DNA of 64,000 bases. Source: Aldehydirespirator sp965116865 (GTDB lineage: Bacteria > Actinomycetota > Acidimicrobiia > Acidimicrobiales > Aldehydirespiratoraceae). How positions within the stretch are numbered: the stretch's first letter is position 1; every line of letters begins with the position of its first letter. Shown piece by piece: positions 8,208 to 16,828 of this stretch. The notes below the pieces were generated by a model that was not told the DNA's origin, did no database searches, and saw only the letters and a list, made by a program, of their open reading frames with translations. A program made the translations under genes and the position numbers. The stretch is taken from the NCBI GenBank assembly GCA_965116865.1, contig OZ220727.1, positions 186,001-250,000 of the forward strand. Reading direction: 5' to 3'.

Positions 8208-9353
8208 TCACGTCAGGAGCCAGTCGCGGTATCCCGGCACGTCGTAGCGAGCTTTGGCGAGCAACTGTTCCGTCTCTCGGATGAGTTCCTCGCGCAGGCG
8301 CGAATCACCCTGCAAGATGTCATCGACATTACGGCGCTTGGCCGAGCGCTTCAGGATGTGTCTGGCGATAGCGCACTCATCTAGCGGCGTCGGAGCGGCT
8401 GGCGCGAGGGCGTCGGGTGACGCGGCGATGATCGGCTCGAAGCGAAGGGCGAGCGACACAAGGTCCTCGCACGTCGACATGGGTTCTATCCGGTATGCGT
8501 GTGTGCTGGCGAGGTTTACGCGACTGGGACGTTGGGCCTGCACTAGTGCGGACAGCCATTTGCCAATGGCAACGATCATGAGGTTGAGGAGTTCGGTCTC
8601 GCTGCAAGCTGTCGGGTCTACGGTCGCTGCGTCTAGGTTCAAGTGCTGGTGGCACGCTTCTGTGAAGCCTTCGCAGTTCGTGACGTTGCTGCGGAAGAGA
8701 GTGAGCAATTGTTGTTCGGCATCCGCATCGAACATCCCTCGTCCTATTCTCGTGCTCACTAGCAAGAGCCACGGCTCGGGGTTATGGGTTTGAAGTGCCA
8801 CTAACTGCGCGAGCGCGCCGTAGATCGCTCCATCGTTGTGCGGCGGGTCCGACGCGAGCCCGTCACAGAGATCGATGTTGACGACATCGAAGGGGCCGAG
8901 GGATCGAGCTCGTGCCCATGCGATCGATGCCTCATCGCCGATACGGCGGAAGTCGTCATGGAGCACTTCGGACTGCGGGTCGACGTTGGACAGACGACGC
9001 ACCTCATCGAGTGAGAGACTCAGATCGACGTGGGCGGGACTGCCCGGCTGTGCTTCGGTGCTGAAGCCGAGGAATCGGAGCGTGCGTCCCTCAGCACGAC
9101 AGAGCTTCTCATGGAGGTACCGGAGATCGAGCAGGTCTGTTCCTGGCAAGCCCAAGTATCGCAGAGGCTCGTCTGGTTGCCGTCGCTGGTAGAGGTGTCG
9201 CAGTAGGGCCAGTAGCTGCTTGCACCGGACGAACTGCTTGCGCGGCTTGTGCCACGGCTTGAAGGTCTTCGGCGCAGCCGGAGTGGGTCGGTACTCGACT
9301 TCGCCGAAGATTTCCGCGGCGAGATCATCCTCATCAGCCGATTGGAAGCTCAC
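8208..9353 (-). CDS. PP_RS20740-like defence-island protein
   Basis: This 381-residue protein overlaps the upstream GHKL ATPase gene by 4 bases (ATGA), so the two are translationally coupled. The N-terminal part has KPWHKPRKQFVRCKQL, then LRYLGLPGTDLLDLRYL, LRFLGF and FDVVNIDLCDGLAS; this alternation of strands and an acidic loop looks like a Rossmann or methyltransferase-like fold. It matches my recollection of the uncharacterised family NCBI calls PP_RS20740, found in genomic islands; no search was run. No catalytic residues can be named. Context points to a role with the ATPase and the Dcm/Vsr genes. Confidence 0.7.
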   Translation of the reverse strand: MSFQSADEDDLAAEIFGEVEYRPTPAAPKTFKPWHKPRKQFVRCKQLLALLRHLYQRRQPDEPLRYLGLPGTDLLDLRYLHEKLCRAEGRTLRFLGFSTEAQPGSPAHVDLSLSLDEVRRLSNVDPQSEVLHDDFRRIGDEASIAWARARSLGPFDVVNIDLCDGLASDPPHNDGAIYGALAQLVALQTHNPEPWLLLVSTRIGRGMFDADAEQQLLTLFRSNVTNCEGFTEACHQHLNLDAATVDPTACSETELLNLMIVAIGKWLSALVQAQRPSRVNLASTHAYRIEPMSTCEDLVSLALRFEPIIAASPDALAPAAPTPLDECAIARHILKRSAKRRNVDDILQGDSRLREELIRETEQLLAKARYDVPGYRDWLLT

Positions 9354-11404
9354 TGCTCGGAGGCCTCAAGGATCTTGCGCAGTCCTGCAAGAAGGCGCTC
9401 CTGCTGCTGCTTGGTGAGGTTCTCGAGGATGCCGTACGCTGCGAGGAGCTGGACGATCGCTCGGAGCTTTCGTTCCGTGGACTGGTCCTGGCGTGTTCTC
9501 TGTCGGCTTCGCTGACCGAAGACCGGTTCGCGCCGGAATCGGTACGCTCCGGACTCGACAGACATCGGCTCTTCGGCCGAGTCGTCGAAGTCAACCGGAG
9601 GCGGCTTCGATCCCGGGTCGTCAGACTCGACCTGCCACGCGGTAGCCGCGACGTTCGACAGAACCTCCTCCTCCTCTTCTGCGGCGGCTTGCCGAGTTTC
9701 CTTACGAATTTCAGCCGCTATCCGCTTCTGGGCTGTCGCGACGCGTCTCAGGGACGCGTGCAGCCATTTCGTGATGTACACCACATGCGGGTGGGCGTAG
9801 TTGAATGACTCGCGATCGATGTTCAGCGCCGCTTCCAAGCCCTCAGAAACGAAGATCTCACACGAGATCTGTCTGAGCCTCGTCTGCTCGGATACCTGAT
9901 ATCGCATGAACGTCGGGTCGAACAGCGTCCCGCTCGATCCGTGTACCCGCACGAGAACGCCTTGATGCTCCGTAGGGGCGATCTTCGGTGCCCATAGGAG
10001 ATACATCTCGAACTCGAGTGGCCCGCCGGTGAACTCGCGTGGAATTCCGTCGAACTCCTCACGGCACCGCCCGACAAACAGGATCGGCTTCTTGACGGCG
10101 TGGCTCGTCGACGGAAGGTCGGCGAATACGAGTGGACGAGCGAGCTGCAAGTCGTCGATCAGCACGGTGAAGTCGCTCCCAACGTGGGCTGCGGAGCCGA
10201 TCGACCTGCTCCCCCGGACTGTTGCGTCACCGGTGAGTTGGAACTTCTTCGGTGCTGCTTTGCGGGACTTCGGCATCTCGAAGAGATACACACTGTCCTG
10301 GAGCGATAGGTCGAAGGGGCTGCCGACGACGTATGGAGCTGGTATGGCCAAGCTGAGTTGCCACACCATCCGCAGGTAGTAATCGAAGATGCGTTCAAGC
10401 TGCGGGTTGGGTATGCCGTGCTCCAACTGCTTCCACACTGCCCTGACCAGCTTCTCGAAGGCGGCCCTAGGTTCATCCTCCCGGGTCCACGGGAGGCTGT
10501 TGTAGACACCACCGGCATCGCTCTGGAGAACGTCGGAGTCATCCCGCTGCACGCGGTCATCCCGCTGCACGCGACCTATGTGGAATTCGGGCGGGCTGAG
10601 GTCTCTCGCTTCCTCGGGCGCTAGCTCTCGGTCGGAATCGATGGCGGCCCACAGATCGCGGCTCTGGAGCGTGTCTTGAGTCTGAGGCCTGATGTCGGTC
10701 AGGATGATCGAGGTGCCGTGCGACCATGCGTCGAGGGCTGGCTCTCGCCAGATCTCCACGCGTCCCGCCTCGTACTCACCCTGCTCGTCAGGTGGAAGTA
10801 CGTTGTCATCGTGCGGCGGCCCTCCGTTATCGGAGTATTGACGTAGCACGACCGAAGCGACCGTTCGGCAGGGGTCGGCGGCAGTCTTAGTGATGATCTG
10901 GAAGCGGTGGGTCAGCTGCGCGACCGAGAAGAGACCGATCCCGATCTTGCCGATGAGCCGGCGCCCTGACGGGCTGCGAGTGGGGTCCGCGCTGTCCGTG
11001 ATGCCGAGGTCTGCCCCTTCGTGGGACCGCTTGGCGCTGCCGCCGATGTGATGGAGAAGGTACGCGAGGGCCTTCGGCGTCATCCCTATTCCGTCGTCCT
11101 CGACCGTCAGCGTTTGGAACCGAGGTCGATCGGTCTTAATGACCACCCGTGCAGCATCGGCGTCGTAGGCATTGGAGACGAGTTCTCTGATCGCCGAGCC
11201 CGGCTGCCTGTAGATTCCGTCGGTGACCCTGGCGAGCACCCGTTCGTCTGTCTTGAGGACGGTGCTGACGGGGGATTCGCTGGAGCTGTCCTCGATACTG
11301 GCGGCAAGCTTGGCGTCGGCGCTGTCTTGCCCGCGCGGGACGTTCACGGCTGCTCCGATGTGCAAGCAGGGAGGGGCTCTCGCTGTAGTGGCGTTGGGGT
11401 CCAC
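9350..11404 (-). CDS. GHKL (Hsp90/MORC/MutL-like) ATPase
   Basis: This 684-residue protein has a Bergerat ATP-binding fold at its N-terminus: motif N in AIRELVSNAYDADA (Glu74, Asn78), DDGIG at 103-107, and GKIGIGLFS at 152-160. The C-terminal part holds an acidic/coiled stretch (AAEEEEEV) and no domain I recognise. The GTG start at 11404 is supported by GAGGAGG seven bases upstream. A small 18-bp duplication (10538-10573) repeats VQRDDR inside the protein. MORC/MutL-like ATPases linked to Dcm and Vsr genes have been described as restriction-like systems (Iyer, Abhiman and Aravind); that assignment here is inference from context. Confidence 0.85.
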   Translation of the reverse strand: MDPNATTARAPPCLHIGAAVNVPRGQDSADAKLAASIEDSSSESPVSTVLKTDERVLARVTDGIYRQPGSAIRELVSNAYDADAARVVIKTDRPRFQTLTVEDDGIGMTPKALAYLLHHIGGSAKRSHEGADLGITDSADPTRSPSGRRLIGKIGIGLFSVAQLTHRFQIITKTAADPCRTVASVVLRQYSDNGGPPHDDNVLPPDEQGEYEAGRVEIWREPALDAWSHGTSIILTDIRPQTQDTLQSRDLWAAIDSDRELAPEEARDLSPPEFHIGRVQRDDRVQRDDSDVLQSDAGGVYNSLPWTREDEPRAAFEKLVRAVWKQLEHGIPNPQLERIFDYYLRMVWQLSLAIPAPYVVGSPFDLSLQDSVYLFEMPKSRKAAPKKFQLTGDATVRGSRSIGSAAHVGSDFTVLIDDLQLARPLVFADLPSTSHAVKKPILFVGRCREEFDGIPREFTGGPLEFEMYLLWAPKIAPTEHQGVLVRVHGSSGTLFDPTFMRYQVSEQTRLRQISCEIFVSEGLEAALNIDRESFNYAHPHVVYITKWLHASLRRVATAQKRIAAEIRKETRQAAAEEEEEVLSNVAATAWQVESDDPGSKPPPVDFDDSAEEPMSVESGAYRFRREPVFGQRSRQRTRQDQSTERKLRAIVQLLAAYGILENLTKQQQERLLAGLRKILEASEQ

Positions 11405-11592
11405 ATGGCAACCTCCTCGCAGTGACGGGCTTCTAGTCCGTCATGTCTCCCGGCGGCAAGCCGAACCGTCCCAGTGTGGTCGTTGCGGGCGACGCCGTGA
11501 CAGCGATTCCGGCCGAGACGGCCTGCGGCAGAGCCCCACGCCGAGGGATTGAATCCAGCGGGCCTGGCGGCCCCGGGGAAGCCGTCGCATCT

Positions 11593-13134
11593 TCAGGCCG
11601 CTCGTCGCCGCGACGGCTCGGCGACGGACGAGTCCGAGGCCTCCAGCGACGCCCGCAAAGCCTCCGCAACCGCGTGCGCGAGTGCGGGCGGCACCGCATT
11701 CGCTACCTGCAGCGGTTGGCTCGCCCTTGGCCCGGAGAAGAAGTAGCTGTCAGGGAAGCCCTGGATCCGCGCAGCCTCCCGCACGGTGATCGCCCGGTTC
11801 TCGATCGGATGCACAGGCAAGGCCCGATGACCGGCTACGAGAGTGCGCGCGACATCGTCATTGAGTCGCCGGTAGGAGATCGGGCCACCGCCCTGAGGGA
11901 TCGCCGCGATCTTCGCCATGACCCTCGGCGAGTGATTCATGGCGGTCGAGTTCAGGACGACGCGTCCGTCGGGGAGATGGAGCCGCTCCGCCCCCTCACC
12001 GGGGCTTAGATCCGGAAGATCCCGGAGTCGTTCGAGCAACGATGCTGTCCGAGGCAGGGGACGGTCGGGGGAGGCATCGCCCGGCGGGGAGTGGGTCGGA
12101 GTTGGTGCGGCGGGCAGGTCGATGCCGGGGCCCACGCCCACGAAGAACAGCCGTCTTCGATTCTGGGGTACCCCGAAGTCAGAAGCACGCAGCGTGGCAG
12201 GCTGCTCCCAGGTCGCATAGCCCGCCTTGCGCAGAGATGCGGTGATGCGCTCCGTGTAGCTGACCCCGTTCACGCGGCGGACGCCCGGGACGTTCTCGAT
12301 CATGACGGACCGTGCCCAGAGTTCTTTCGCGAGCCGACTCACGTGACGGAACAGCAGGTTGCGCTCGTCACCGATCGTCCGGGCGCCAGCGGCGGAGTAC
12401 CCCTGGCAGGGAGGGCCGGCGATAACGGCCGCCGGCGCGTCCAAGCCCGGCAGCCATGACCGCAGCGCGTCTCCATCCACCTCCTCGACGGAAGCCTCCA
12501 GGACGGGCACTCCCGGATGGTTCAGGCGGTATGTCTGCGCAGCATGCCGTTCGATCTCGACAGCGGCCGCGATGCGGAAGCCAGCCTGCGCGAAACCCAG
12601 CCCCATCGCACCGGCACCGCCGAACAGATCTACAACCGCCGCATTGTCGGCGGCGTTGGCGACCTTGGAGCGGCCCGTCTCGCAGAACGACACCAGCGAG
12701 CAACTCCCGCATCTCGGAGCCACCTCAGCGCACACCGCCCGCCCGTGACTCACCAGATTCGCATGCAGCCGGGCCCGCACGGGCTTGGGGACAGCGGCCC
12801 CGAGCGCGTCGTGATCCGGCCTCTTCGGCTGGCCGTCGACGATGCCGAGTCGCCCAAGAATGCGGTACACATGCTTGTTGTCCGCTGGGCGGTTCCCTTC
12901 GTCCGACAAGGTGCCATGCTCGCTGGTCCAGTACTGCGCTTCGAGGATCTCATCCACTCGTTGGAGCAATGCACCAGCTGCGGGTGCCACGCAGGCGGTC
13001 ACGAGGATCCCAGCTTCATCGGACGGATGGCGAACACGCCTGAAGGACGTCGGAATGCGAGCCACCGTCGAATCTGTGCAACATGCCGACGGCCAAGAAC
13101 TTGAGCTGTTCAGACATCCAGCACCTCCGACCAC
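11593..13134 (-). CDS. DNA (cytosine-5) methyltransferase with N-terminal FeS segment
   Basis: The C-terminal 350 residues are a C5 methyltransferase: motif I DLFGGAGAMGLG (169-180), catalytic PPCQGYS (241-247, Cys243), ENV (280-282), QNRRRLFFVG and a final target/closing region. The first 155 residues are unusual: HVYRILGRLGI followed by LHANLVSHGRAVC and cysteines 135, 142, 145 and 151 spaced C-x6-C-x2-C-x5-C, which is the endonuclease III [4Fe-4S] pattern. The helix-hairpin-helix core expected before it is not seen. An IS30 element ends 45 bases upstream of the first codon, so the original N-terminus may be lost and the listed start is uncertain. Confidence 0.88.
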   Translation of the reverse strand: MVGGAGCLNSSSSWPSACCTDSTVARIPTSFRRVRHPSDEAGILVTACVAPAAGALLQRVDEILEAQYWTSEHGTLSDEGNRPADNKHVYRILGRLGIVDGQPKRPDHDALGAAVPKPVRARLHANLVSHGRAVCAEVAPRCGSCSLVSFCETGRSKVANAADNAAVVDLFGGAGAMGLGFAQAGFRIAAAVEIERHAAQTYRLNHPGVPVLEASVEEVDGDALRSWLPGLDAPAAVIAGPPCQGYSAAGARTIGDERNLLFRHVSRLAKELWARSVMIENVPGVRRVNGVSYTERITASLRKAGYATWEQPATLRASDFGVPQNRRRLFFVGVGPGIDLPAAPTPTHSPPGDASPDRPLPRTASLLERLRDLPDLSPGEGAERLHLPDGRVVLNSTAMNHSPRVMAKIAAIPQGGGPISYRRLNDDVARTLVAGHRALPVHPIENRAITVREAARIQGFPDSYFFSGPRASQPLQVANAVPPALAHAVAEALRASLEASDSSVAEPSRRRAA

Positions 13135-13178
13135 GACTCGCCATCACACTACTTTCTGTTCCAAGCTAGCGAGACCCT

Positions 13179-14237
13179 GGGCGCCCTCCACCGGTGGATG
13201 CGACAGATCGGCCATGATGGCCGGTTGTCCAGTCAACATCCGAACCGGTGGAGGTCCACAGTGTGGCGCAGCGGTTCAGCTCCGACGAGCGCGCCCGGAT
13301 CGAGGCGATGCGCGCCGCGGGCGCGAGTGTCGACGACACAGCGAGACGTCTTGGCAGGCACCGCTCGACGGTGTACCGAGAGCTCGAACGCGGCGGCGGC
13401 GTCTACGACGCCGAGGCGGCGCAGACGGCCGCTGAGGCCCGGGCGGCGCGCCCCAAGACGCCTGCGCTCGCGGCCGACGCCGGCCTGGCCGCCGCGGTGA
13501 GCGAGCGCCTGGCTATGCGCTGGTCCCCGCACGCGATCCGCGCGGACCTGCGCGCCCAAAGGCGCCGGATCAGCGCGGAGACGATCCACGCGGCCTGCTA
13601 TGACCACACCGGCCGACGCGGGCTGCCCGAGGAGTCCCGGAGGCTCCCGCCGCGCCGCTGGCGAAGACGCAAGCCCCGCAGCCGCGCGACGCGAAAGCCC
13701 AGCCCGCTGGGCGATTCCAAGCCCGTAGCGGCGCGCACCGCGGCCGTCGAGGACCGCCGCGAAGCCGGCCACTGCGAGGGCGATCTGATCATCGGTGAGG
13801 CCAACCGCTCAGCGGTCGCGACGCTGACCGAGCGCGCCGGCCGCCACACCCTTGCCGTCGCGCTGCCCGACAGCTACGACGCCGCCAGCACCGCGGCCGC
13901 GGCCATCGCCGCTCCCGCCCGCCAACCGGCGCACCCGGCCAAGACCCCGACCTGGGACCAGGACCGAGAGACGGCCCGCTGGGCCGACACCGAGCAAGCG
14001 CTCGGAGCCGAGGCCTACTTCTGTGACCCGCACCCGCCGTGGCAGCGCGGAACCAACGAGCACACCAACGGCCTGCTGCGACGCCGGCTGCCCAACAGCA
14101 CCGACCTCGACATCGGCCAAGCCCGCCTCGCCGTCATCGAGGACAACCTCAACTCGATGCCCCGCAAGCTCCACGACTGGGACTCACCCTACGCCGTGTA
14201 CACTGCCCTCTGTCGCAACGACCGGTAGAGTTCGCCC
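13179..14237 (+). mobile_element. IS30-family element
   Basis: Imperfect inverted ends frame one transposase gene: left about 13179-13209 (GGGCGCCCTCCACCGGTGG then TGCGACAGA) and right, read in reverse, GGGCGAACTCTACCGGTCG then TTGCGACAGA. It sits between the vsr stop side and the 5' end of the dcm gene, which run on the opposite strand, and so separates two genes that probably formed one operon. Confidence 0.82.
13263..14228 (+). CDS. IS30-family transposase
   Basis: About 321 residues. The N-terminal helix-turn-helix is typical of IS30 (RIEAMRAAGASVDDTARRLGRHRSTVYRELER). The catalytic region begins EAGHCEGDLIIGEANRSAV with the first acidic residue, and the end has the IS30 hallmark HPPWQRGTNEHTNGLLRR. 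The usual second acidic segment is shortened (QDRETARWADTEQALG), as in several IS30 members. The GTG at 13263 is preferred because GGAGG lies 8 to 9 bases before it. Confidence 0.88.
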   Translation: MAQRFSSDERARIEAMRAAGASVDDTARRLGRHRSTVYRELERGGGVYDAEAAQTAAEARAARPKTPALAADAGLAAAVSERLAMRWSPHAIRADLRAQRRRISAETIHAACYDHTGRRGLPEESRRLPPRRWRRRKPRSRATRKPSPLGDSKPVAARTAAVEDRREAGHCEGDLIIGEANRSAVATLTERAGRHTLAVALPDSYDAASTAAAAIAAPARQPAHPAKTPTWDQDRETARWADTEQALGAEAYFCDPHPPWQRGTNEHTNGLLRRRLPNSTDLDIGQARLAVIEDNLNSMPRKLHDWDSPYAVYTALCRNDR

Positions 14238-14260
14238 TGTGACGCCCTGAACACCTCCCT

Positions 14261-14704
14261 TCATGCTGACGGGTCCAGGGCGGACCGCACGGCTTTCTGA
14301 ATTCGATCGGCCACCTCCTCCGCATCCTCGTGCTCCCAGAAGCGCAGCACCGTCCACCCTGTCCGCTGCAGATAAGCGGTGGTCTCCGTGTCGCGCTCGA
14401 TGTTGCGGGCGATCTTGTCAGCCCAATACTGGGAGTTGGTGGCAGGTGGGATGTGGTGGTCGGGGCATCCGTGCCAGAAGCATCCGTCGACGAATACCGC
14501 TATGCGGGTCTTGCGCAGCACCAGGTCGGCGGTGCGGGCGAACTCCGGCTGAGGTCGCACCGACACTCGGAACCTGATGCCGCGCCGATGCACCGCAGAA
14601 CGCACCTCCATCTCGGGCTTCGTGTCGCGGCTCCGGTTGCCCTGCATCGACTTGCGGGTTGCCGGCGACGAAGCTCACGACTCGTTACCCGAGTCCGCTC
14701 CCAC
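14261..14704 (-). pseudogene. vsr: very short patch repair endonuclease Vsr, nonsense codon near the start
   Basis: Vsr nicks next to T:G mismatches made by deamination of 5-methylcytosine in Dcm sites. From Met at 14647 the protein reads MQGNRSRDTKPEMEVR, then FVDGCFWHGCPDHH and WTVLRFWEHED, the core Vsr motifs including the metal-site residues. In the same frame upstream lies ASSPATRKS, preceded by TGA (14675-14677) exactly where relatives have Trp in WASSP; a GTG at 14704 would be the original start. TGG to TGA is the simplest change. Restart at 14647 would give 128 residues and might keep activity. Confidence 0.82.
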
Positions 14705-15466
14705 GACCGCACCGTAACGGCGGAGTGCCGTGGACGCCGAGGCAGCCTGACTTGCTTGTAACCGAGCCGATGCATGGGATCGACTCATCGTCGATGTGGG
14801 TGGCCGCGGAAGACACGCAGCGATGCGAAACGATGTCGACGGAAGAGCTGAGCGCGAAGGGACCGGTCACAGGTTCGTGCTACTGCTCGGTGCCTGCATC
14901 GTCCTCGTCATCGGATTCTGTTTCGGGCCAGTTCACGCGGATGAACGTCCCATCGGAGTATCTGTCGTCATCGGCGGCATCGATGCCCTCGGGCAGTCCC
15001 TCAAGTATCTCTGACAGCTGGGGGCCGAGACTCGCATCTGGAGTCGAGGCCAGTTCGGTGATTCGCCGATGTAGTCCGATGGTGACATCAGTACCCGCCA
15101 GCTCGCGGATCCGGTATTCGCGCGACTCGTCCAGGTCGGCGTCGGTGCCGCCCACGAGCATCGCGAAGCGCTGGTACCAGGCGGACTCGAGCGCGTTCCA
15201 ATCCGTCTCATAGAAGCGGAACAAGTAGCGCCGGTCTTCATCGTCGAGCGGATCCATGGAGAATTGGCATCCGTGGCATCTGTAGGGAGGTCCTGTCACA
15301 TATTCTGCGGCGTCCAGCTGCACGGTCTGGCCAGCCGCTATGGGCGAGGTGACACAAAGAAACAAGCGAGTCGACGGCGGGAAGTGTGCCTCGCCTCTGC
15401 TGGTCACCTGCTGATAGCAGTGACGAACGAGCTTGGCGGGTTGGACGTGAGAGGGATTCGGCGCTA

Positions 15467-16623
15467 GTGGTCACGCGCGTGAGTTCTGTGGCTGTTGGTT
15501 TGGGTGGTAGGTCCATTTGAAGGGTTTGGCCCGGTTGTTGTAGTCGTCGATGTGGTCGAGGATGGCTCCGGCGAGGTCGCTGGTGTGGGCGAACTCGGCT
15601 GTGTCGAGGAGTTGTCGGGTGAGGATGGAGAACCACATCTCGATCTGGTTGAGCCAGGATGCGTGGGTGGGGGTGCGGTGCAGGAACACGCGGTGGTGGC
15701 CGTCGAGGAACTCCTCGACGGCGGCGGTGCAGTGGGTGGCGGGGTTGTCGACGATGCAGCGCAGCTCGAGGTGGGCGGGCACCATGGAGTCCAGCTCGGC
15801 GAGGAACGCCACGAAGTTGTCCGAGCGGACCGAGTCTGTGGGCGCGGCGACGACTTCGCCGGTGGCGCACTCGAACGCGGCGAACAGTGCCTTGGTGCCG
15901 TGGCGGCGGTACTCGAACTCCTGTCGGGCGACCCGCCCGGCGGCGGCGCCGTCGGCGGGCCGCGCCGGGCGGGTCGCGCCGACGCGGCTCTTGGCCTGTA
16001 TGGCGGTCTTCTCGTCGACGCTGAACACCGCCCAGTTGTCCGGCGGGTCGAGGCACAGCCCGCAGACGTCGGCGGCCTCGGCGTCGAAGTCTGCGTCATG
16101 GGAGGTCATCCACGAGCGCGCCTGCTGCGGCTTGAGGCCCATCGAGGCGCAGATCCGCCACACCTGCGAGTCCGAGATCGCGATGGCGAGGTCCTCGCGC
16201 ATGATCCGGCCGACCTCGGGCATCGACATGCGGGCCTTGAGCCGCCGCCCGCCGAGCTGGCCCGCCTCGGGGGGCCGCGTCGTGATCGTCTCGACCAAAG
16301 CCAGCCTCTCCGCGGGCCCATACACACGCGGCCGGCCCGAGCGCGGCCGGTCCGCGAGCCCGCCCAGGCCCACCTCGCCGTAGCGGCGCCGCCACACGTC
16401 CACCTGGTTGCGGTTCAGGCCCACCGCCTTGCCGATCACCGGAGACGACAGCCCCTCAGCGGCCATCAGCACCACCTTGGCACGCTGCCAATCCCGCCGC
16501 GGCGTCGTCGACGCAGCCACCCGCGCCTCCAGCACCGCCCGATCAGCCTCGCACACCTTCAAAGTCCTAGGAACAGTCATAACCCGACCCTAACACAGCC
16601 ATACGACTACCGCGAGCATGCAC
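15467..16623 (-). mobile_element. IS630-family element, type 1
   Basis: The element is bounded by TA on both sides (15465-15466 and 16624-16625), the IS630 target duplication, with weakly matched ends starting GTG. It contains one transposase gene on the minus strand and interrupts another minus-strand gene in frame. Confidence 0.88.
15471..16580 (-). CDS. IS630-family transposase
   Basis: The 369-residue protein begins with a helix-turn-helix (SSPVIGKAVGLNRNQVDVWRRRYGEVG) and a second one near WRICASMGLKPQQ. The DDE catalytic core shows FSVDEKTAIQA (first Asp), LRCIVDNPATH (second Asp) and HASWLNQIEMWFSIL (Glu), all hallmarks of IS630/Tc1-like enzymes. The frame is intact, so this copy may be active. 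Confidence 0.92.
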   Translation of the reverse strand: MTVPRTLKVCEADRAVLEARVAASTTPRRDWQRAKVVLMAAEGLSSPVIGKAVGLNRNQVDVWRRRYGEVGLGGLADRPRSGRPRVYGPAERLALVETITTRPPEAGQLGGRRLKARMSMPEVGRIMREDLAIAISDSQVWRICASMGLKPQQARSWMTSHDADFDAEAADVCGLCLDPPDNWAVFSVDEKTAIQAKSRVGATRPARPADGAAAGRVARQEFEYRRHGTKALFAAFECATGEVVAAPTDSVRSDNFVAFLAELDSMVPAHLELRCIVDNPATHCTAAVEEFLDGHHRVFLHRTPTHASWLNQIEMWFSILTRQLLDTAEFAHTSDLAGAILDHIDDYNNRAKPFKWTYHPNQQPQNSRA

Positions 16624-16828
16624 TAGCTGCATGGCGTCATCGCTGATGCCCTGCATCGCAGCTATCGCCTCATCAACCGTCTGCACGAGATGCGCCCTCA
16701 CCTCTTCCGGGAGGTTCGTATCGGCGACCTGCTGACGCAGTTGCTCCAACCGAAAAAGCAACGTGCTGTTGTCGGCAGGCATCGGATCTGGCTGGGCTGT
16801 CATCGTGTCGCTTCCCGTGCAGGTGCCA

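Larger units (their letters stand above)
14880..16803 (-). pseudogene. unknown gene split by an IS630 element
   Basis: The 5' part runs from ATG at 16803 to 16624 and the 3' part from 15464 to the stop at 14880. Removing the IS and one TA copy restores a single frame of about 255 residues: the join reads AMQLAPNPSHVQPAK. The N-terminus looks helical (FRLEQLRQQV, VQTVDEAIAAM), the middle has a CHGC motif, and the C-terminus is strongly acidic. I do not recognise the family. It starts 25 bases after the stop of the membrane/zinc-ribbon gene, so the two form an operon. Confidence 0.8.

Noticed and set aside
9220..9515. Plus-strand ORFs opposite the GHKL ATPase and its partner
   Set aside because: They are antisense shadows; the minus-strand genes show motifs, ribosome binding sites and coupling.
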